Source of the DNA: Pseudomonadota bacterium
GTDB lineage: Bacteria > Desulfobacterota > Binatia > UBA12015
Direction: 5' to 3'
Assembly (NCBI GenBank): GCA_005777805.1
Contig: SXLG01000086.1
Coordinates: 1-55,449 of the forward strand
DNA: 55,449 nt
Positions 36,217-45,506 of this stretch are shown here, piece after piece. The notes beneath the pieces are model-generated. The model made no database searches, was not told the origin of the DNA, and saw only the letters and a program-made list of their open reading frames with translations. The stretch's first letter is position 1. The number at the start of each line of letters is the position of its first letter. The translations under genes were made by a program, and so were the position numbers.

Positions 36217-38682
36217 ATGAGTCGACGGGTCGAGGAGTTGTTTTCGCAACTGACACTCGAGGAGCGCTGCGCGTTGATGGCGGGGCGCGATCTCTGGCAC
36301 ACCGTGCCGATCGAGCGGCTCGGGATCCCGGCGCTCAAGGTGAGCGACGGTCCAAATGGGGCGCGCGGCGAATCGCATTCGGGCCAGACCTCGGTGTGTA
36401 CGCCCTGCGGCACGGCACTCGGCGCCAGCTTCGACCCGGAGCTGGTGCGGCGCGTCGGCGAGATGCTGGGTGCCGAGGCGCTCACCAAGGGTGCTCGCGT
36501 CCTGTTGGCGCCCACCGTCAACCTGCACCGCTCGCCACTCGCCGGGCGCAATTTCGAGTGCATGTCCGAGGATCCCGAGCTGACGGCCCGCCTGGCCGTG
36601 GCTTACGTCGAGGGGGTGCAATCGCATCGCGTTGCCGCGTGCATCAAGCATTTCGTGTGCAACGACTCGGAGTTCGAGCGCCACTCGATCAGCTCGGAGG
36701 TTGCCGAGCGGCCGCTGCGTGAACTCTACCTCCGCCCCTTCGAGGTCGCCGTCAAACAGGCGGGCGTGCGATGCGTGATGAGCGCCTACAACCGGATCAA
36801 CGGCATCCACGCCGCCGATCACCAGGAGCTGCTCGATCGGATCTTGCGCCGCGAGTGGGGTTTCGGCGGGCTCGTGATCTCGGACTGGTTCGGGATGCAC
36901 ACGACCGCCGAGGCGGCGATCGCCGGCCTCGATCTCGAGATGCCCGGCCCGACGCGCCACCGCGGTGAGAAGCTGGCCTCCGCGGTGCGCTCGGGCGCCG
37001 TGGACGAGGAGCTCGTCAACGCGTCGGCCCGCCGCGTGCTGGATCTGCTCGAATGGAGCGGCGCCCTCGACGAAGGTTCGCCCGCACGCGAGCGCAGCGA
37101 GAACCTGGCCGAGCACCGTGCACTCGCGCGCGCGGCGGCAGTGGGCAGTGCTGTGCTGCTGCACAACCGCGACTCGGCTCTGCCGCTCGATCCGACTCGC
37201 CTGAAGCGGCTTGCCGTGATTGGCACTCTTGCCGAGACGCCGTCGTTTCAGGGTGGCGGCAGCGCCCAGGTCAGCCCGCACACTCTCTCGATTCCGCTCG
37301 ACGAGCTGCGTGAGCGTCTCGGCGATCGCGTCGAGGTCGGTTTCGAGCGGGGCACGCTCATCCATCGCACGACGCCGCCGATCACCCGCGCGGTGCTGGC
37401 CGATGAAACCGGTGCGGCCCGCGGCCACGCCCAGATCGAACTTTTTGCCGGCCGCGAACCCACGGGCACCCCGGCCCACGTCCGTGAGCTGCCCTGGTTG
37501 CGCGAGCAATGGCTCGGCGCGCCGGCGCCCGACCTCGTCGCGGGTGACTTCTCGGCGCGGGTCCGGGCCCGGCTGGTCGTCGCCGAGAGCGGCCGCCACA
37601 CGCTCGCGCTGACCTGCGTCGGGCCGGGCCGCGTCCGGCTCGACGGCAAGCTGGTGATCGACGGCTGGGACCAGGAAAAGCGCCAGCCCGGCGAGACCTT
37701 CTTTGGTTTTGGCTGTGCCGAGCTGTGTGCCGAGGTTGAACTCGTAGCGGGACGCCCGGTCGATCTCGAGTTCGAGTACGCCTGCTGGCAGGGCCTTGGG
37801 GTCGCCGGCTTCGTGCTCGGACTGCTGCCCCCGGTGCGCGCTGACCTCGCCGAGCGGGCGGTTGCACTGGCGGCGGCGAGTGATGCCGCGGTGGTGTTTG
37901 TCGGCACGAATCTCGATTGGGAGACCGAGGGCCGCGACCGTGATTCGATGGCGTTACCCGGCGAGCAGGTCGCGCTGATCGAGGCCGTCACGGCGGCGAA
38001 CCCGCGCACGGTCGTCGTGATCAATGCCGGGTCCCCGGTCTTGACGGACTGGGTCGAGCGCACGGCGGCTACACTGGTGACGTGGTTCCCCGGCCAGGAG
38101 GCCGGTGGTGCGATCGCCGATCTGCTGCTCGGCGTGGCCGATCCCGGCGGGCGTCTGCCTCAGACCTGGCCGCGGCACTACGAAGACAATCCAGCTTTTG
38201 GAAACTACCCCGGCGAGTTCGGCAAGGTGCACTACGGCGAGGGGCTCCTGATCGGCTACCGCTGGTACGAGGCGCGTGGTATCGCGCCGGCCTTCCCCTT
38301 CGGCCACGGGCTTTCTTATACGACCTTCGAGTACGGCGCGGTCGAGGTCTCGCCGCACGCGCTTGGGCACGACGCCACCCTCGAGGTGGCGGTGTCGCTC
38401 CGCAACACGGGCGCGCGAGCCGGCTCCGAAGTGGTGCAGGTCTATGCGCGGGCGCTCGATGCCAAGGTGCAACGGCCGCCGCGCGACCTGGTGGCCTTTG
38501 CCAAGGTGATGCTCGCGCCGGGAGAGAGCCGTCGCGTTCGCGTCGAGATCCAGCGGGAGGCGTTCCGGCACTGGGATCCGTTGCGGCGGGACTGGTGTGT
38601 TGACGGCGGTCGGTTCGAAATCGTGGTCGGCCGCTCGGCCGTTGACCAGCGCGGGGCCGTCGTCGTCCAGATCGATCCCTGA
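36217..38682 (+). CDS. GH3 beta-glucosidase with PA14 insert
   Basis: This is an 821-residue glycoside hydrolase family 3 enzyme without a signal peptide, so probably cytoplasmic. The barrel domain carries CIKHFVCNDSE and LVISDWFGMHTT, in which Asp223 is the expected nucleophile. A PA14 domain (GRHTLALTCVGPGRVRLDGK) is inserted at ~390-545, before the rest of the second domain (VFVGTNLDWETEGRDRD). A C-terminal fibronectin-III-like domain (VSLRNTGARAGSEVVQVY) closes the protein. This order is that of many bacterial beta-glucosidases such as BglX relatives with PA14. It releases terminal beta-linked sugars; linkage preference unknown. Possibly co-transcribed with the D-aminoacylase gene. Confidence 0.92.
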   Translation: MSRRVEELFSQLTLEERCALMAGRDLWHTVPIERLGIPALKVSDGPNGARGESHSGQTSVCTPCGTALGASFDPELVRRVGEMLGAEALTKGARVLLAPTVNLHRSPLAGRNFECMSEDPELTARLAVAYVEGVQSHRVAACIKHFVCNDSEFERHSISSEVAERPLRELYLRPFEVAVKQAGVRCVMSAYNRINGIHAADHQELLDRILRREWGFGGLVISDWFGMHTTAEAAIAGLDLEMPGPTRHRGEKLASAVRSGAVDEELVNASARRVLDLLEWSGALDEGSPARERSENLAEHRALARAAAVGSAVLLHNRDSALPLDPTRLKRLAVIGTLAETPSFQGGGSAQVSPHTLSIPLDELRERLGDRVEVGFERGTLIHRTTPPITRAVLADETGAARGHAQIELFAGREPTGTPAHVRELPWLREQWLGAPAPDLVAGDFSARVRARLVVAESGRHTLALTCVGPGRVRLDGKLVIDGWDQEKRQPGETFFGFGCAELCAEVELVAGRPVDLEFEYACWQGLGVAGFVLGLLPPVRADLAERAVALAAASDAAVVFVGTNLDWETEGRDRDSMALPGEQVALIEAVTAANPRTVVVINAGSPVLTDWVERTAATLVTWFPGQEAGGAIADLLLGVADPGGRLPQTWPRHYEDNPAFGNYPGEFGKVHYGEGLLIGYRWYEARGIAPAFPFGHGLSYTTFEYGAVEVSPHALGHDATLEVAVSLRNTGARAGSEVVQVYARALDAKVQRPPRDLVAFAKVMLAPGESRRVRVEIQREAFRHWDPLRRDWCVDGGRFEIVVGRSAVDQRGAVVVQIDP

Positions 38683-38832
38683 CGAGACTCCGGCGGCGAC
38701 GTCGAGGCCTTGGATTGTGCGGCGATGGCGTGTCGCGCGTGCATGCATGGCGACGTGGGACCGGGTCCCCTCGGGCGGGACCACCACCGCGTCGCGGGCG
38801 CGGTTCGCCGCCGGCCGTTAAGGGGGATCGGT

Positions 38833-39198
38833 ATGAAGGCTCGCGGCGTCCACCACGTTTCGATCAACGTCGTCGATCTCGCAGAGGCACTCCCCTTCTA
38901 CGTCGAGATCCTCGGCTTCGAGCCGCTCCCGCGTCCCGATTTTGGGTTCCCCGGGGCGTGGCTCGCGATCGGCGGGCCGGGCGGTCAGCAACTCCACCTC
39001 ATCGCGACCGGCGAGCGCCACGTCGCACACGGCGAGCATTTCGCGGTCGCGGTCGATGGGATTGACGAGATCTGTGCCGAGCTGCGCGCGCGCGGGGTCC
39101 AGGTCAGCGACCCGATGGCGTTGCCCGGTGCGGGACGACAGGCCTTCCTGCAGGACCCCTCGGGTAACGTGATCGAATTGAACGAACCCCGCTCCTGA
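38833..39198 (+). CDS. Glyoxalase/bleomycin-resistance (VOC) family protein
   Basis: This 121-residue VOC-fold protein has paired beta-alpha-beta-beta-beta units. GVHHVSINVVDL supplies the first metal His and FLQDPSGNVIELNEP the terminal Glu; HLIATGERHVAHG offers further ligands. Such small single-domain members range from dioxygenases to epimerases and resistance proteins, so function is open. ATG 38833 is preceded by AGGGGGATC at good spacing. It lies 150 bases after the GH3 gene and converges with the patatin gene, from which it is separated by only 21 bases. Confidence 0.85.
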   Translation: MKARGVHHVSINVVDLAEALPFYVEILGFEPLPRPDFGFPGAWLAIGGPGGQQLHLIATGERHVAHGEHFAVAVDGIDEICAELRARGVQVSDPMALPGAGRQAFLQDPSGNVIELNEPRS

Positions 39199-39219
39199 GT
39201 CGGCAGAGCCGGCTCGGGA

Positions 39220-40287
39220 TCAGGCCGGGGTGAAGGGCTGCGCGATTTCGGCGAGCCGTCCGTGGGCCAGCAGTCCGTCGAGCGCGTCGGCGAGGTGGCG
39301 GGTTGCGTCGAGTACGGCTCGCCAGGCGGTGATGCGTTCGGCCGTGGGCAGGGTCTGGAAGTCGTCACGGTCGGGCACCTTGCCGCCCGGCAAGGTGGCG
39401 ACGAAAGCCGCCGAGGGCGCGACCAGAAGGACATCGTCAAGATCGCCTATCGCCGGGCGCCGCCAGCGCAGCGCCTTGTCGAACCAGCCCGGCGTGATGC
39501 GGTCGAAGAAGTGCGGGTAGAGGGTGAGGCCCGGCGGGCGCTCGAAGCAGAAGTCGAAATGATAGTCGACGATTCCCCCATCACGGTAGAGGCCCGGGGG
39601 CGCGGCGGGTGGCATTCGCACCGCCTTCATGACCAGAGGGATCGAGCCACTGGCGAGGATCGCGTCGGGTACTGACTCTACCGGGAGGGGCAGGACCTTT
39701 GTCGCGAAACCGTGGAACCCGAACGCGCAGGCGTGGCCTGTGTGGAACACGACTCGCTGGAAGAAGTTCCCGACGAGAGGCCGCGCGAACACGTTGGCCA
39801 GAGCGGCGCCGCCAATGCCGAGGGCAAGGGGTACGCGTCGGTCGGTGGCGACCGGCCAGCGACTCCTTGCCGTGACAACATGGCTCCGCAGCAGCGGGTG
39901 TGTCGCGATGGCGCGCGCGCCGTCGGCGGCGAGCAGATGGCCGAGGATGTCGCGGCTCACGCGCGAGATGCAGGCCGCCGTGGGTTGTCCCGTGTAGCTC
40001 TGCGCGACGTAGGCCTCCTCGAAGCGCTCGAATGCCGCCACCGGATCGGTCTGGGCGAAGCAGGCATGTCGCCAGGTGCCGATGGATGAACCGAGTAGAT
40101 GGAGCGGCGCGTCGCGGCCGGCGACGAGCCAGTGCGCCCAGACGCGATCCATGGCGGCAAGCACGAGCCACTTCGGGCCGCCCGAGGCGCCGACCAGGGT
40201 CCCGATATCGTTGGGGGTCAAGCCACGTTCACGCAGATGGGCGAGCGCCCGGTGGCCGGCGCGGATGACCAGAGGAGAATCCATCAT
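39220..40287 (-). CDS. Patatin-like phospholipase
   Basis: This 355-residue protein carries the patatin Ser-Asp dyad elements: oxyanion loop GASGGPKWLVL, nucleophile elbow LLGSSIGTWRHA (Ser in GSSIG) and LYRDGGIVDYHFD (Asp in DGG). No signal peptide is visible, so it is probably cytoplasmic or peripheral. The family hydrolyses acyl chains from phospholipids or other lipids. Two adjacent ATG codons (40287, 40284) can start it, without a strong ribosome site. It lies downstream of the sugar operon on the same strand but is separated from it by 312 bases, so it is probably an independent unit. Confidence 0.85.
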   Translation of the reverse strand: MMDSPLVIRAGHRALAHLRERGLTPNDIGTLVGASGGPKWLVLAAMDRVWAHWLVAGRDAPLHLLGSSIGTWRHACFAQTDPVAAFERFEEAYVAQSYTGQPTAACISRVSRDILGHLLAADGARAIATHPLLRSHVVTARSRWPVATDRRVPLALGIGGAALANVFARPLVGNFFQRVVFHTGHACAFGFHGFATKVLPLPVESVPDAILASGSIPLVMKAVRMPPAAPPGLYRDGGIVDYHFDFCFERPPGLTLYPHFFDRITPGWFDKALRWRRPAIGDLDDVLLVAPSAAFVATLPGGKVPDRDDFQTLPTAERITAWRAVLDATRHLADALDGLLAHGRLAEIAQPFTPA

Positions 40288-40599
40288 CAACCGGGGAGCC
40301 GTCACCAGACACGTCGGCCCGGCGCAAGTCGCCTCGGGCTGGGGATCGGAAGATCGACCCGCGCGAGGCCGGGAGATTGTCGTGGCATCTCGGTGCATCG
40401 CGGCTGGCCCGGTCGTCTCGGGCGGGCCGTCGACGCGCGGCGGGCGCGGCACCTTGGTGCCCGGTGGCCCGTGCAGGGGAGCATCTCTTTGCGCTTGCCT
40501 CGTTCGGGGCGAAGCCAGCCTGCCGTGAGCGATGCCTGGCGCTGCTGGAAGGGGCCGATCCGGGAGCCGGGGAAGGGTCACCGCGACAGGCGAGTGAGG
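40288..40599. other. 312-bp spacer between the sugar operon and the patatin gene
   Basis: No gene is supported. CCTCGGGC at 40332 and TCTCGGGC at 40416 lie in similar GC-rich blocks (GGCCCGG at 40316 and 40406), a weak repeat about 84-90 bp apart. No hairpin with a T-run was found to end the operon; termination may be Rho-dependent. Confidence 0.35.
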
Positions 40600-42957
40600 T
40601 CAAGCAGCCGCGTCGGCGAGGGCATGGGCGAGGGCGTCGAGGCCGTCGAGTTCGGGCGCCGTCTCGATGAGTTCCAGATAAAGCGCTTCGGCTTCGGGGA
40701 GGGCGCCGCGGCGCAATTGAATGCCGGCGAGAGCAAAGCGCGTCGCGTGGTCATCACCGCGCACGCGCAGGTGGTCGGCGAGATGCTCGGCGAGCGTATC
40801 CCAGCGCTCCAGCACCACGCCGGCGCGCAGCAGCCAGTGCACGATCGCGGGATCGCCGGGCGTGCCGGCAGCCAGCGTGGCGAGTGTGTCCCACGCCTCC
40901 TCGGCGCGGTTTGCGCCCAGCGTCGCCATGCCGAAGCCCAGCCGCGCGCGACGCTCGTCGCCACCGAGCGAGGTCGCGCGCGCGAAGGCATCGGCTGCTC
41001 GTGGGTAGTCAAGTTCCTGGATGGAGAGAACGCCCTCGGTGAGCCAGAACTCGGCGTTCTCCGAGGATTGCGCGAGGGCGCGGTCGAGGCAGGTACGCGC
41101 CTCGGCGAGCTGATTCGCGGCCAGTGCCAGCCGTGCACTCGCGAGTTCGGCGTCGCCGGTCGGGGCACTCGCTCCGGGTACGGTCAGCGCGGCTTGCTCG
41201 ACGATTTCTGTAGGCGTGCCCGCCGCGGCAGCGATGCTCGGGCGAGGCTGCGCGAGGCGTGCCCGCATGTTCTCCAGATAACGGACCTGTGCCTCGCGCA
41301 CGCCGGGCAGACGCTCGGCTTCCGCTGTGTAGCGTGCGTGGAGCCGCTCGCAGGTGTGAATGAAGTCCTCCTGGCGGGAACTCGTGGTCGAGCTGCCGTC
41401 GTCGCGCCACGAGATGTTGGCCGACAGGTGCGCCAGGTGGTGGAAGGTGTAGCGCGCCGAGAGTCGAAGCCAGAGTTCCCAGTCCTCGTGGGTCGAGAAC
41501 CCGGGGTCGAAGCCGCCCAGCTCGGCAAGAGCGTCGCGGTGCACGAGGGCGCACAGGATCGGGATATAATTGCCGACGAGAAGCTGGGCGCGGTCGAAGT
41601 TTCGGAGCGCCATCACCTCTTCGCCGGCCGCCGTGTAGCCGCTCGGCCCGGCACCGGGTCGCTCGAACACCGCGCGTGCATCGGAGTAGACGACCCGGCC
41701 ACCCGTGCGCTCCGCATGTTCGACCAGGGCGGCGAGGTGGTCGTCCTGCCACCAGTCATCGTCGTCGAGGAAGGCAACCCATGTGCCGCGCGCCAGCGCC
41801 AGCCCGGCATTGCGCGCCGCCGAACGCTCGCGTGGGGCAGGCAAGCGAAGCGAAACGATCCGCTCTGCGGCATCACAAGCGAGCAGACGATCCTCGACCG
41901 GCGCCCCGCCGTCGTTGATGACGATCACCTCGACCGCGACGTCGCGTTGCGCCAGCGCGCTGCGCACGGCGCGCTCCAGCCAGAATGGACGGTCGCGTGT
42001 TGGAATGACGACCGAGACCAGCGGTGCTGCATCTGCGGCCGGGTTCGGACGAACGGCAGTTGCGTGAGTGGGCGCCGCCGCCCGCGCCGCGCCGGGGGGC
42101 GCTGTGGCGGGTGCGGGCGGCGACGCCGCGGCGGGAGCGCGCACCCGACCGTGTCGGGGTGCTCCCGCGGAGACGAAATACGACGAACGTGGCTCGGGGC
42201 GCGGACCCCAGGCCTCGCGCCAGTGGCGCAGGCGCGCTCGCTCCGACTCCTCGAAGCAGAGCTTCTGGTTCCTGTACTCGTTGCCCTTCATGTTTTGCAG
42301 ATACAGGCCGAGCAACTCGGGGACGTGCACGAGGTGATGCCCGGCCGCGGCGGCGCGCAGCCACATCTCGTAGTCGCCGGCGACGAGCATTTCCTCGTCG
42401 AAACCGCCGTGCCATTCGTGCAGCTCGCGGCGGTAGAGCGGCTGCGGTCCGATGATGCAGCAATCGAAGAGTGTTCGGCGATCGTACTCGGGCCAGAGAA
42501 ACCAGCCGATCACGTCGGCCTCGACGAAGCTCTGGTTCTCGGTGCTGGTGACGGCACTGTCGGCGAAGGCAAGCAGGGCGTCGGGAGTGGCCTCGAGCGT
42601 TGCCACGAGTCGCTCGAAGCAGCGCGGATGGTGCCGATCGTCGGTCGCCGCGGGCGTGACGTAACGGCCACGCGAGTGGCGAAAGGCACGGTTCACCGAG
42701 CAGTGTGCATTCTCGCGTGCGTCAGTCCTGACGTAGACGATGTTGTCGAAGCGTTTCTGCCAGGCGCGCACGATCTCGCCCTCGCGCTCGGGCGAGTGGG
42801 CATCGACGATCACGATCTCCATGCGATCGCGGATCGACTGCCCCTCGAGATCGTCGAGCAGGCCCTCCATGAAGCGCTCCGCACAAAAGGTCGAGACCAG
42901 GGCGGAGACGAGGATGTCCCCGCTGCCGTCGGGTCCAGGCCTGTCCTCAGGAAGCAC
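40600..42957 (-). CDS. Double-domain GT2 glycosyltransferase with TPR-like tail
   Basis: The GTG at 42957 follows GAGGAG by seven bases and overlaps the previous gene by 11 bases, giving 785 residues. Residues ~14-250 are one GT-A domain (VSALVSTFCAERFMEGLL; GPQPLYRRELHEWHGGFDEE; DYEMWLRAA). After an Ala/Pro linker, ~335-560 form a second (VSVVIPTRDRPFWLERAV; AFLDDDDWWQDDHLAALVE with the DxD-like acidic cluster; GGFDPGFSTHEDWELWLRL). Residues ~590-785 are helical TPR-like repeats. The first domain has less obvious DxD (PAATDDRHHP). It probably adds the sugar made by this operon to a glycan or protein. Last gene of the operon. Confidence 0.85.
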   Translation of the reverse strand: MLPEDRPGPDGSGDILVSALVSTFCAERFMEGLLDDLEGQSIRDRMEIVIVDAHSPEREGEIVRAWQKRFDNIVYVRTDARENAHCSVNRAFRHSRGRYVTPAATDDRHHPRCFERLVATLEATPDALLAFADSAVTSTENQSFVEADVIGWFLWPEYDRRTLFDCCIIGPQPLYRRELHEWHGGFDEEMLVAGDYEMWLRAAAAGHHLVHVPELLGLYLQNMKGNEYRNQKLCFEESERARLRHWREAWGPRPEPRSSYFVSAGAPRHGRVRAPAAASPPAPATAPPGAARAAAPTHATAVRPNPAADAAPLVSVVIPTRDRPFWLERAVRSALAQRDVAVEVIVINDGGAPVEDRLLACDAAERIVSLRLPAPRERSAARNAGLALARGTWVAFLDDDDWWQDDHLAALVEHAERTGGRVVYSDARAVFERPGAGPSGYTAAGEEVMALRNFDRAQLLVGNYIPILCALVHRDALAELGGFDPGFSTHEDWELWLRLSARYTFHHLAHLSANISWRDDGSSTTSSRQEDFIHTCERLHARYTAEAERLPGVREAQVRYLENMRARLAQPRPSIAAAAGTPTEIVEQAALTVPGASAPTGDAELASARLALAANQLAEARTCLDRALAQSSENAEFWLTEGVLSIQELDYPRAADAFARATSLGGDERRARLGFGMATLGANRAEEAWDTLATLAAGTPGDPAIVHWLLRAGVVLERWDTLAEHLADHLRVRGDDHATRFALAGIQLRRGALPEAEALYLELIETAPELDGLDALAHALADAAA

Positions 42958-43942
42958 GGCGCAGCTCCTCGGGTTGCGCGGCCGCCTCCTGGTCGCGGAG
43001 CCACGCGAGCGTCCCCGCGAGCCCTTCGCGCAACGAGGTTCGAGCGGCGAAGCCGAGCACATCGCGCGCGCGTTCGACCTCGAGGAGTCGGACCGGAATC
43101 GTGCTCGGCTTGGTCGGATCGAAGCACACCCGGGCATCGGGCCGGCCATCGATGTCGAGGAGGGTCGCGACAATTTCGCGCACCGAGACACCGTGCCCCG
43201 AGGCGATGTTCACGGCCAGATGCGGCGCCTCTGTCCGGGCTGCGAGCAGGAGTCCATCGAGAAAGTCCTCGATGTAGATCAGATCACGCACATCATCGCC
43301 CGTGCCCCAGACCTCCAGCGGGCAGAATCGTAGAGCGACCTTGCGGATCAATGCCGCGGTGACGTGCGAGGTCGCGGGATCGAATTTATCGCCCGGACCG
43401 TAGACGTTCGAGGGGCGCACGATCACCGTACTCATGGGCGGCCGCGCACGGCGCGCCCACATCTCGCAGAGTTGCTCGGTGAAGCGCTTCATGCTCGCGA
43501 CCGGGAAGTAGACGGGGTGCGGCGGCCCGGCGTGCATTTCGTCCTCGCCCACCGGCCTCGATCCCGTGTCGGGGTACGCTGCACCGCTCGAGAGGAACAC
43601 GAAGCGTTCGATGCCCGCGTGATAGCAGGCCTCCAGCAGGGAGGTGTTCATCAGTACGTTGGGTGTGACGTGGACGAGCGGTCGCGACACGATCACGGCC
43701 GCACCCGAGGTTACGGCGGCGCAGTGGATGACCACGTCGCAGTCTGCGACCGCACGCGCGCAGTCATCGATCCGGGTCAAGTCGGCACCGATCAACTCGA
43801 GTTGGGGATGGATGATCTCGATCGAACGCTCGTGAACCGTCGTCCGCACACGGTGGCCCGAGGCGAGGAGCCGGCGGAGCAGCGCTCCGCCGAGGAATCC
43901 CGCACCACCGGTGACGAGAATAATTTTCTTTTCGAGATTCAT
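42947..43942 (-). CDS. NAD-dependent epimerase/dehydratase or reductase with a replaced catalytic Tyr
   Basis: This extended short-chain dehydrogenase of 331 residues has the nucleotide-binding ILVTGGAGFLGGALLRRLL, CDVVIHCAAV and VFLSSGAAYPDTG (catalytic Ser/Thr region). At the usual YxxxK it reads VASMKRFTEQL: aligned on the Lys, the Tyr is Val, with a Tyr three residues further upstream (VYFPVASMK). Downstream RPSNVYGPGDKFDP and WGTGDDVRDLIYIEDF are normal for NDP-sugar enzymes. ATG 43942 is just before the conserved start; ATG 43954 is also possible. It likely acts on a GDP- or dTDP-keto sugar made by the operon; the missing Tyr makes the exact reaction uncertain. Confidence 0.75.
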   Translation of the reverse strand: MNLEKKIILVTGGAGFLGGALLRRLLASGHRVRTTVHERSIEIIHPQLELIGADLTRIDDCARAVADCDVVIHCAAVTSGAAVIVSRPLVHVTPNVLMNTSLLEACYHAGIERFVFLSSGAAYPDTGSRPVGEDEMHAGPPHPVYFPVASMKRFTEQLCEMWARRARPPMSTVIVRPSNVYGPGDKFDPATSHVTAALIRKVALRFCPLEVWGTGDDVRDLIYIEDFLDGLLLAARTEAPHLAVNIASGHGVSVREIVATLLDIDGRPDARVCFDPTKPSTIPVRLLEVERARDVLGFAARTSLREGLAGTLAWLRDQEAAAQPEELRRAS

Positions 43943-43994
43943 GATGCTGTCCATGTGATGCGGCACCCGGCCGCGTTCGGCTCGCCTCGTGCGC

Positions 43995-44507
43995 TCATGC
44001 CGCGAGGCCCGCATCTCGTTGGGAGACGATCGGGTCCCGCACGGGCCACCAGATGCCGAGATCGGGGTCGTTCCACAGCAGCGTGAATTGCCCGGCGCGG
44101 TCGTACTCGGTCGATTGTTTGTAGTGAAAGATCGCGGTCTCGCTCAGCACGACGTGGCCGTTGCCGAAGCGCGGCGGCACGAGCACCTGCATGCGGTTCT
44201 GGTCCGAGAGGGTGAAACCCTCCCACTGCCGGTACTGGGGCGAGGCGGGATCGTAGTTGACGACGACCAGATAGAACTTGCCATGCAGGCAACTGATGAG
44301 CTTCCACGTCTTCTGATCGCCGTGAACCCCGCGCAGAACATTGCGGTGCGAAACCGAAATATCGTCCTGTACGAAGTCGAGGTCGATCCCCGAGGCCCGA
44401 TAGATCCGCCGGTTGTAGGTCTCGACGTAGGCACCGCGGAAGTCCTCGAAGATGGTGGGCGGGGTGATCAGGTGAACACCCCGGAGTCGTGTCTCGCGGA
44501 TCTCCAT
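43995..44507 (-). CDS. RmlC-like NDP-4-keto-sugar 3,5-epimerase
   Basis: This 170-residue cupin-fold protein of the RmlC family shows VLRGVHGDQKTWKLISCL (catalytic His in RGVHG and basic pocket), FYLVVVNYDPASPQYRQW, VPPRFGNGHVVLSE and IFHYKQSTEYDR (active-site Tyr region). RmlC relatives invert C3 and/or C5 of a 4-keto sugar nucleotide. In Campylobacter jejuni an RmlC-like enzyme does this on a GDP-6-deoxy-4-keto-heptose, a close parallel to the present cluster. Its ATG overlaps the stop of the upstream gene by one base (TGATG), showing translational coupling. Confidence 0.85.
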   Translation of the reverse strand: MEIRETRLRGVHLITPPTIFEDFRGAYVETYNRRIYRASGIDLDFVQDDISVSHRNVLRGVHGDQKTWKLISCLHGKFYLVVVNYDPASPQYRQWEGFTLSDQNRMQVLVPPRFGNGHVVLSETAIFHYKQSTEYDRAGQFTLLWNDPDLGIWWPVRDPIVSQRDAGLAA

Positions 44508-45499
44508 CACGCACACTCCCGGAAATAATCCTGCTTGCCGAGATGCTCGCCCTGGTGAGCGACAAACCAGCGCCAGGTGCGCTCGAGCCCCTCGCGCAAC
44601 GGGGTCATCGCGACGTGACCGAGCCGCTCGCGCGCCCGCGTCACGTCCATGAGCCGGCACGGAAACCCGGCGGGTTTCGAGGGGTCGAATTCGAAGCGAA
44701 ACGGCACGATTTGCGCGAGCGTCTCGACCAACTCGCGCACCGAGACACCCGTGCCGGTGCCGAGGTTGATCGGCTCGCCATCGGTGCCGAAGTGGAGCGC
44801 GCGGATCACGCCGTCGGCGATGTCGCCGGCCCAGGCGAACTCGCGGATGGCGCTGCCGTCGCCCCATACCACGAGCGGGTCCTCCCCGGCGGCGATGCGG
44901 GCCATGAGGGCCGGGATCACCATCGCGCTTGCCGGGTCGAAATTGTCACCGATGCCGTAGACGTTGGTGAGTCGCACGATCGACCAGCCATCGAGTCCGT
45001 ATTGCCGACGGTAGGCCCGGATCTGCAGCTCGCCCATGCGCTTGGCCCAGCCGGGAAAGGTATCCATCGGCTCACCCGCCCAGGCCTCGTCCTCGACGAA
45101 GCGCTCGCGGCTCGGGTAGGCACCGATCGAGCTCGTGTAGACGAGCTTCTCGACTCCGGCGCGGCGCGCGGCTTCGAGCAGCGTGGTGTTCAGCAGCAGC
45201 AGCGGCACGAAGAAGCTCGCCGGGCGCGCGGTGGTCACCGCGACCGAGCCCTTGATGCCCGCGACGTGGAAGACCAACTCGCAGCCGGCGACGGCCTCGG
45301 CGCAGGCGCGCGCGTCGGTCAAGTCGGCGCGGACATACTCCGCCGCCGGGTTCGGGCGCACATCGTCGAGGGAAGCCACACGCACGCGGCAGTCGGCGGC
45401 GATCAGTCGGTCGACCACCTCGCGGCCGACCATGCCAGTGCCGCCGGTCACCAGAGCACGTTTGCCGCGCAAAGCATCGACGATCATCGAATCGAGCAT
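44507..45499 (-). CDS. NAD-dependent epimerase/reductase (GDP-fucose-synthase-like), catalytic Tyr replaced
   Basis: A 330-residue extended short-chain dehydrogenase with ALVTGGTGMVGREVVDRL, CELVFHVAGIKGS, LVYTSSIGAYPS, RLTNVYGIGDNFDP and DGSAIREFAWAGDIAD. The motifs AGIKGS and FPGWAKRMGELQIRAYR resemble GDP-fucose synthase (WcaG), which epimerises and reduces a GDP-4-keto sugar. In WcaG-type enzymes the last motif begins Tyr-x-x-x-Lys; here the Tyr position is Pro, with Phe before it. ATG 45499 lies 7 bases after the previous stop, with GGAG upstream. It is a paralogue of the 42947 gene; both lack the usual Tyr. Confidence 0.78.
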   Translation of the reverse strand: MLDSMIVDALRGKRALVTGGTGMVGREVVDRLIAADCRVRVASLDDVRPNPAAEYVRADLTDARACAEAVAGCELVFHVAGIKGSVAVTTARPASFFVPLLLLNTTLLEAARRAGVEKLVYTSSIGAYPSRERFVEDEAWAGEPMDTFPGWAKRMGELQIRAYRRQYGLDGWSIVRLTNVYGIGDNFDPASAMVIPALMARIAAGEDPLVVWGDGSAIREFAWAGDIADGVIRALHFGTDGEPINLGTGTGVSVRELVETLAQIVPFRFEFDPSKPAGFPCRLMDVTRARERLGHVAMTPLREGLERTWRWFVAHQGEHLGKQDYFRECA

Positions 45500-45506
45500 G
45501 AGAGGA

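Noticed and set aside
34417..37599. A 1060-codon minus-strand open frame opposite the D-aminoacylase and GH3 genes
   Set aside because: Both plus-strand genes have full catalytic motifs; the opposite frame has none.
40099..43362. A 1087-codon plus-strand open frame across the patatin and glycosyltransferase region
   Set aside because: It is antisense to two well-supported genes and has low-complexity composition with no recognisable motif.
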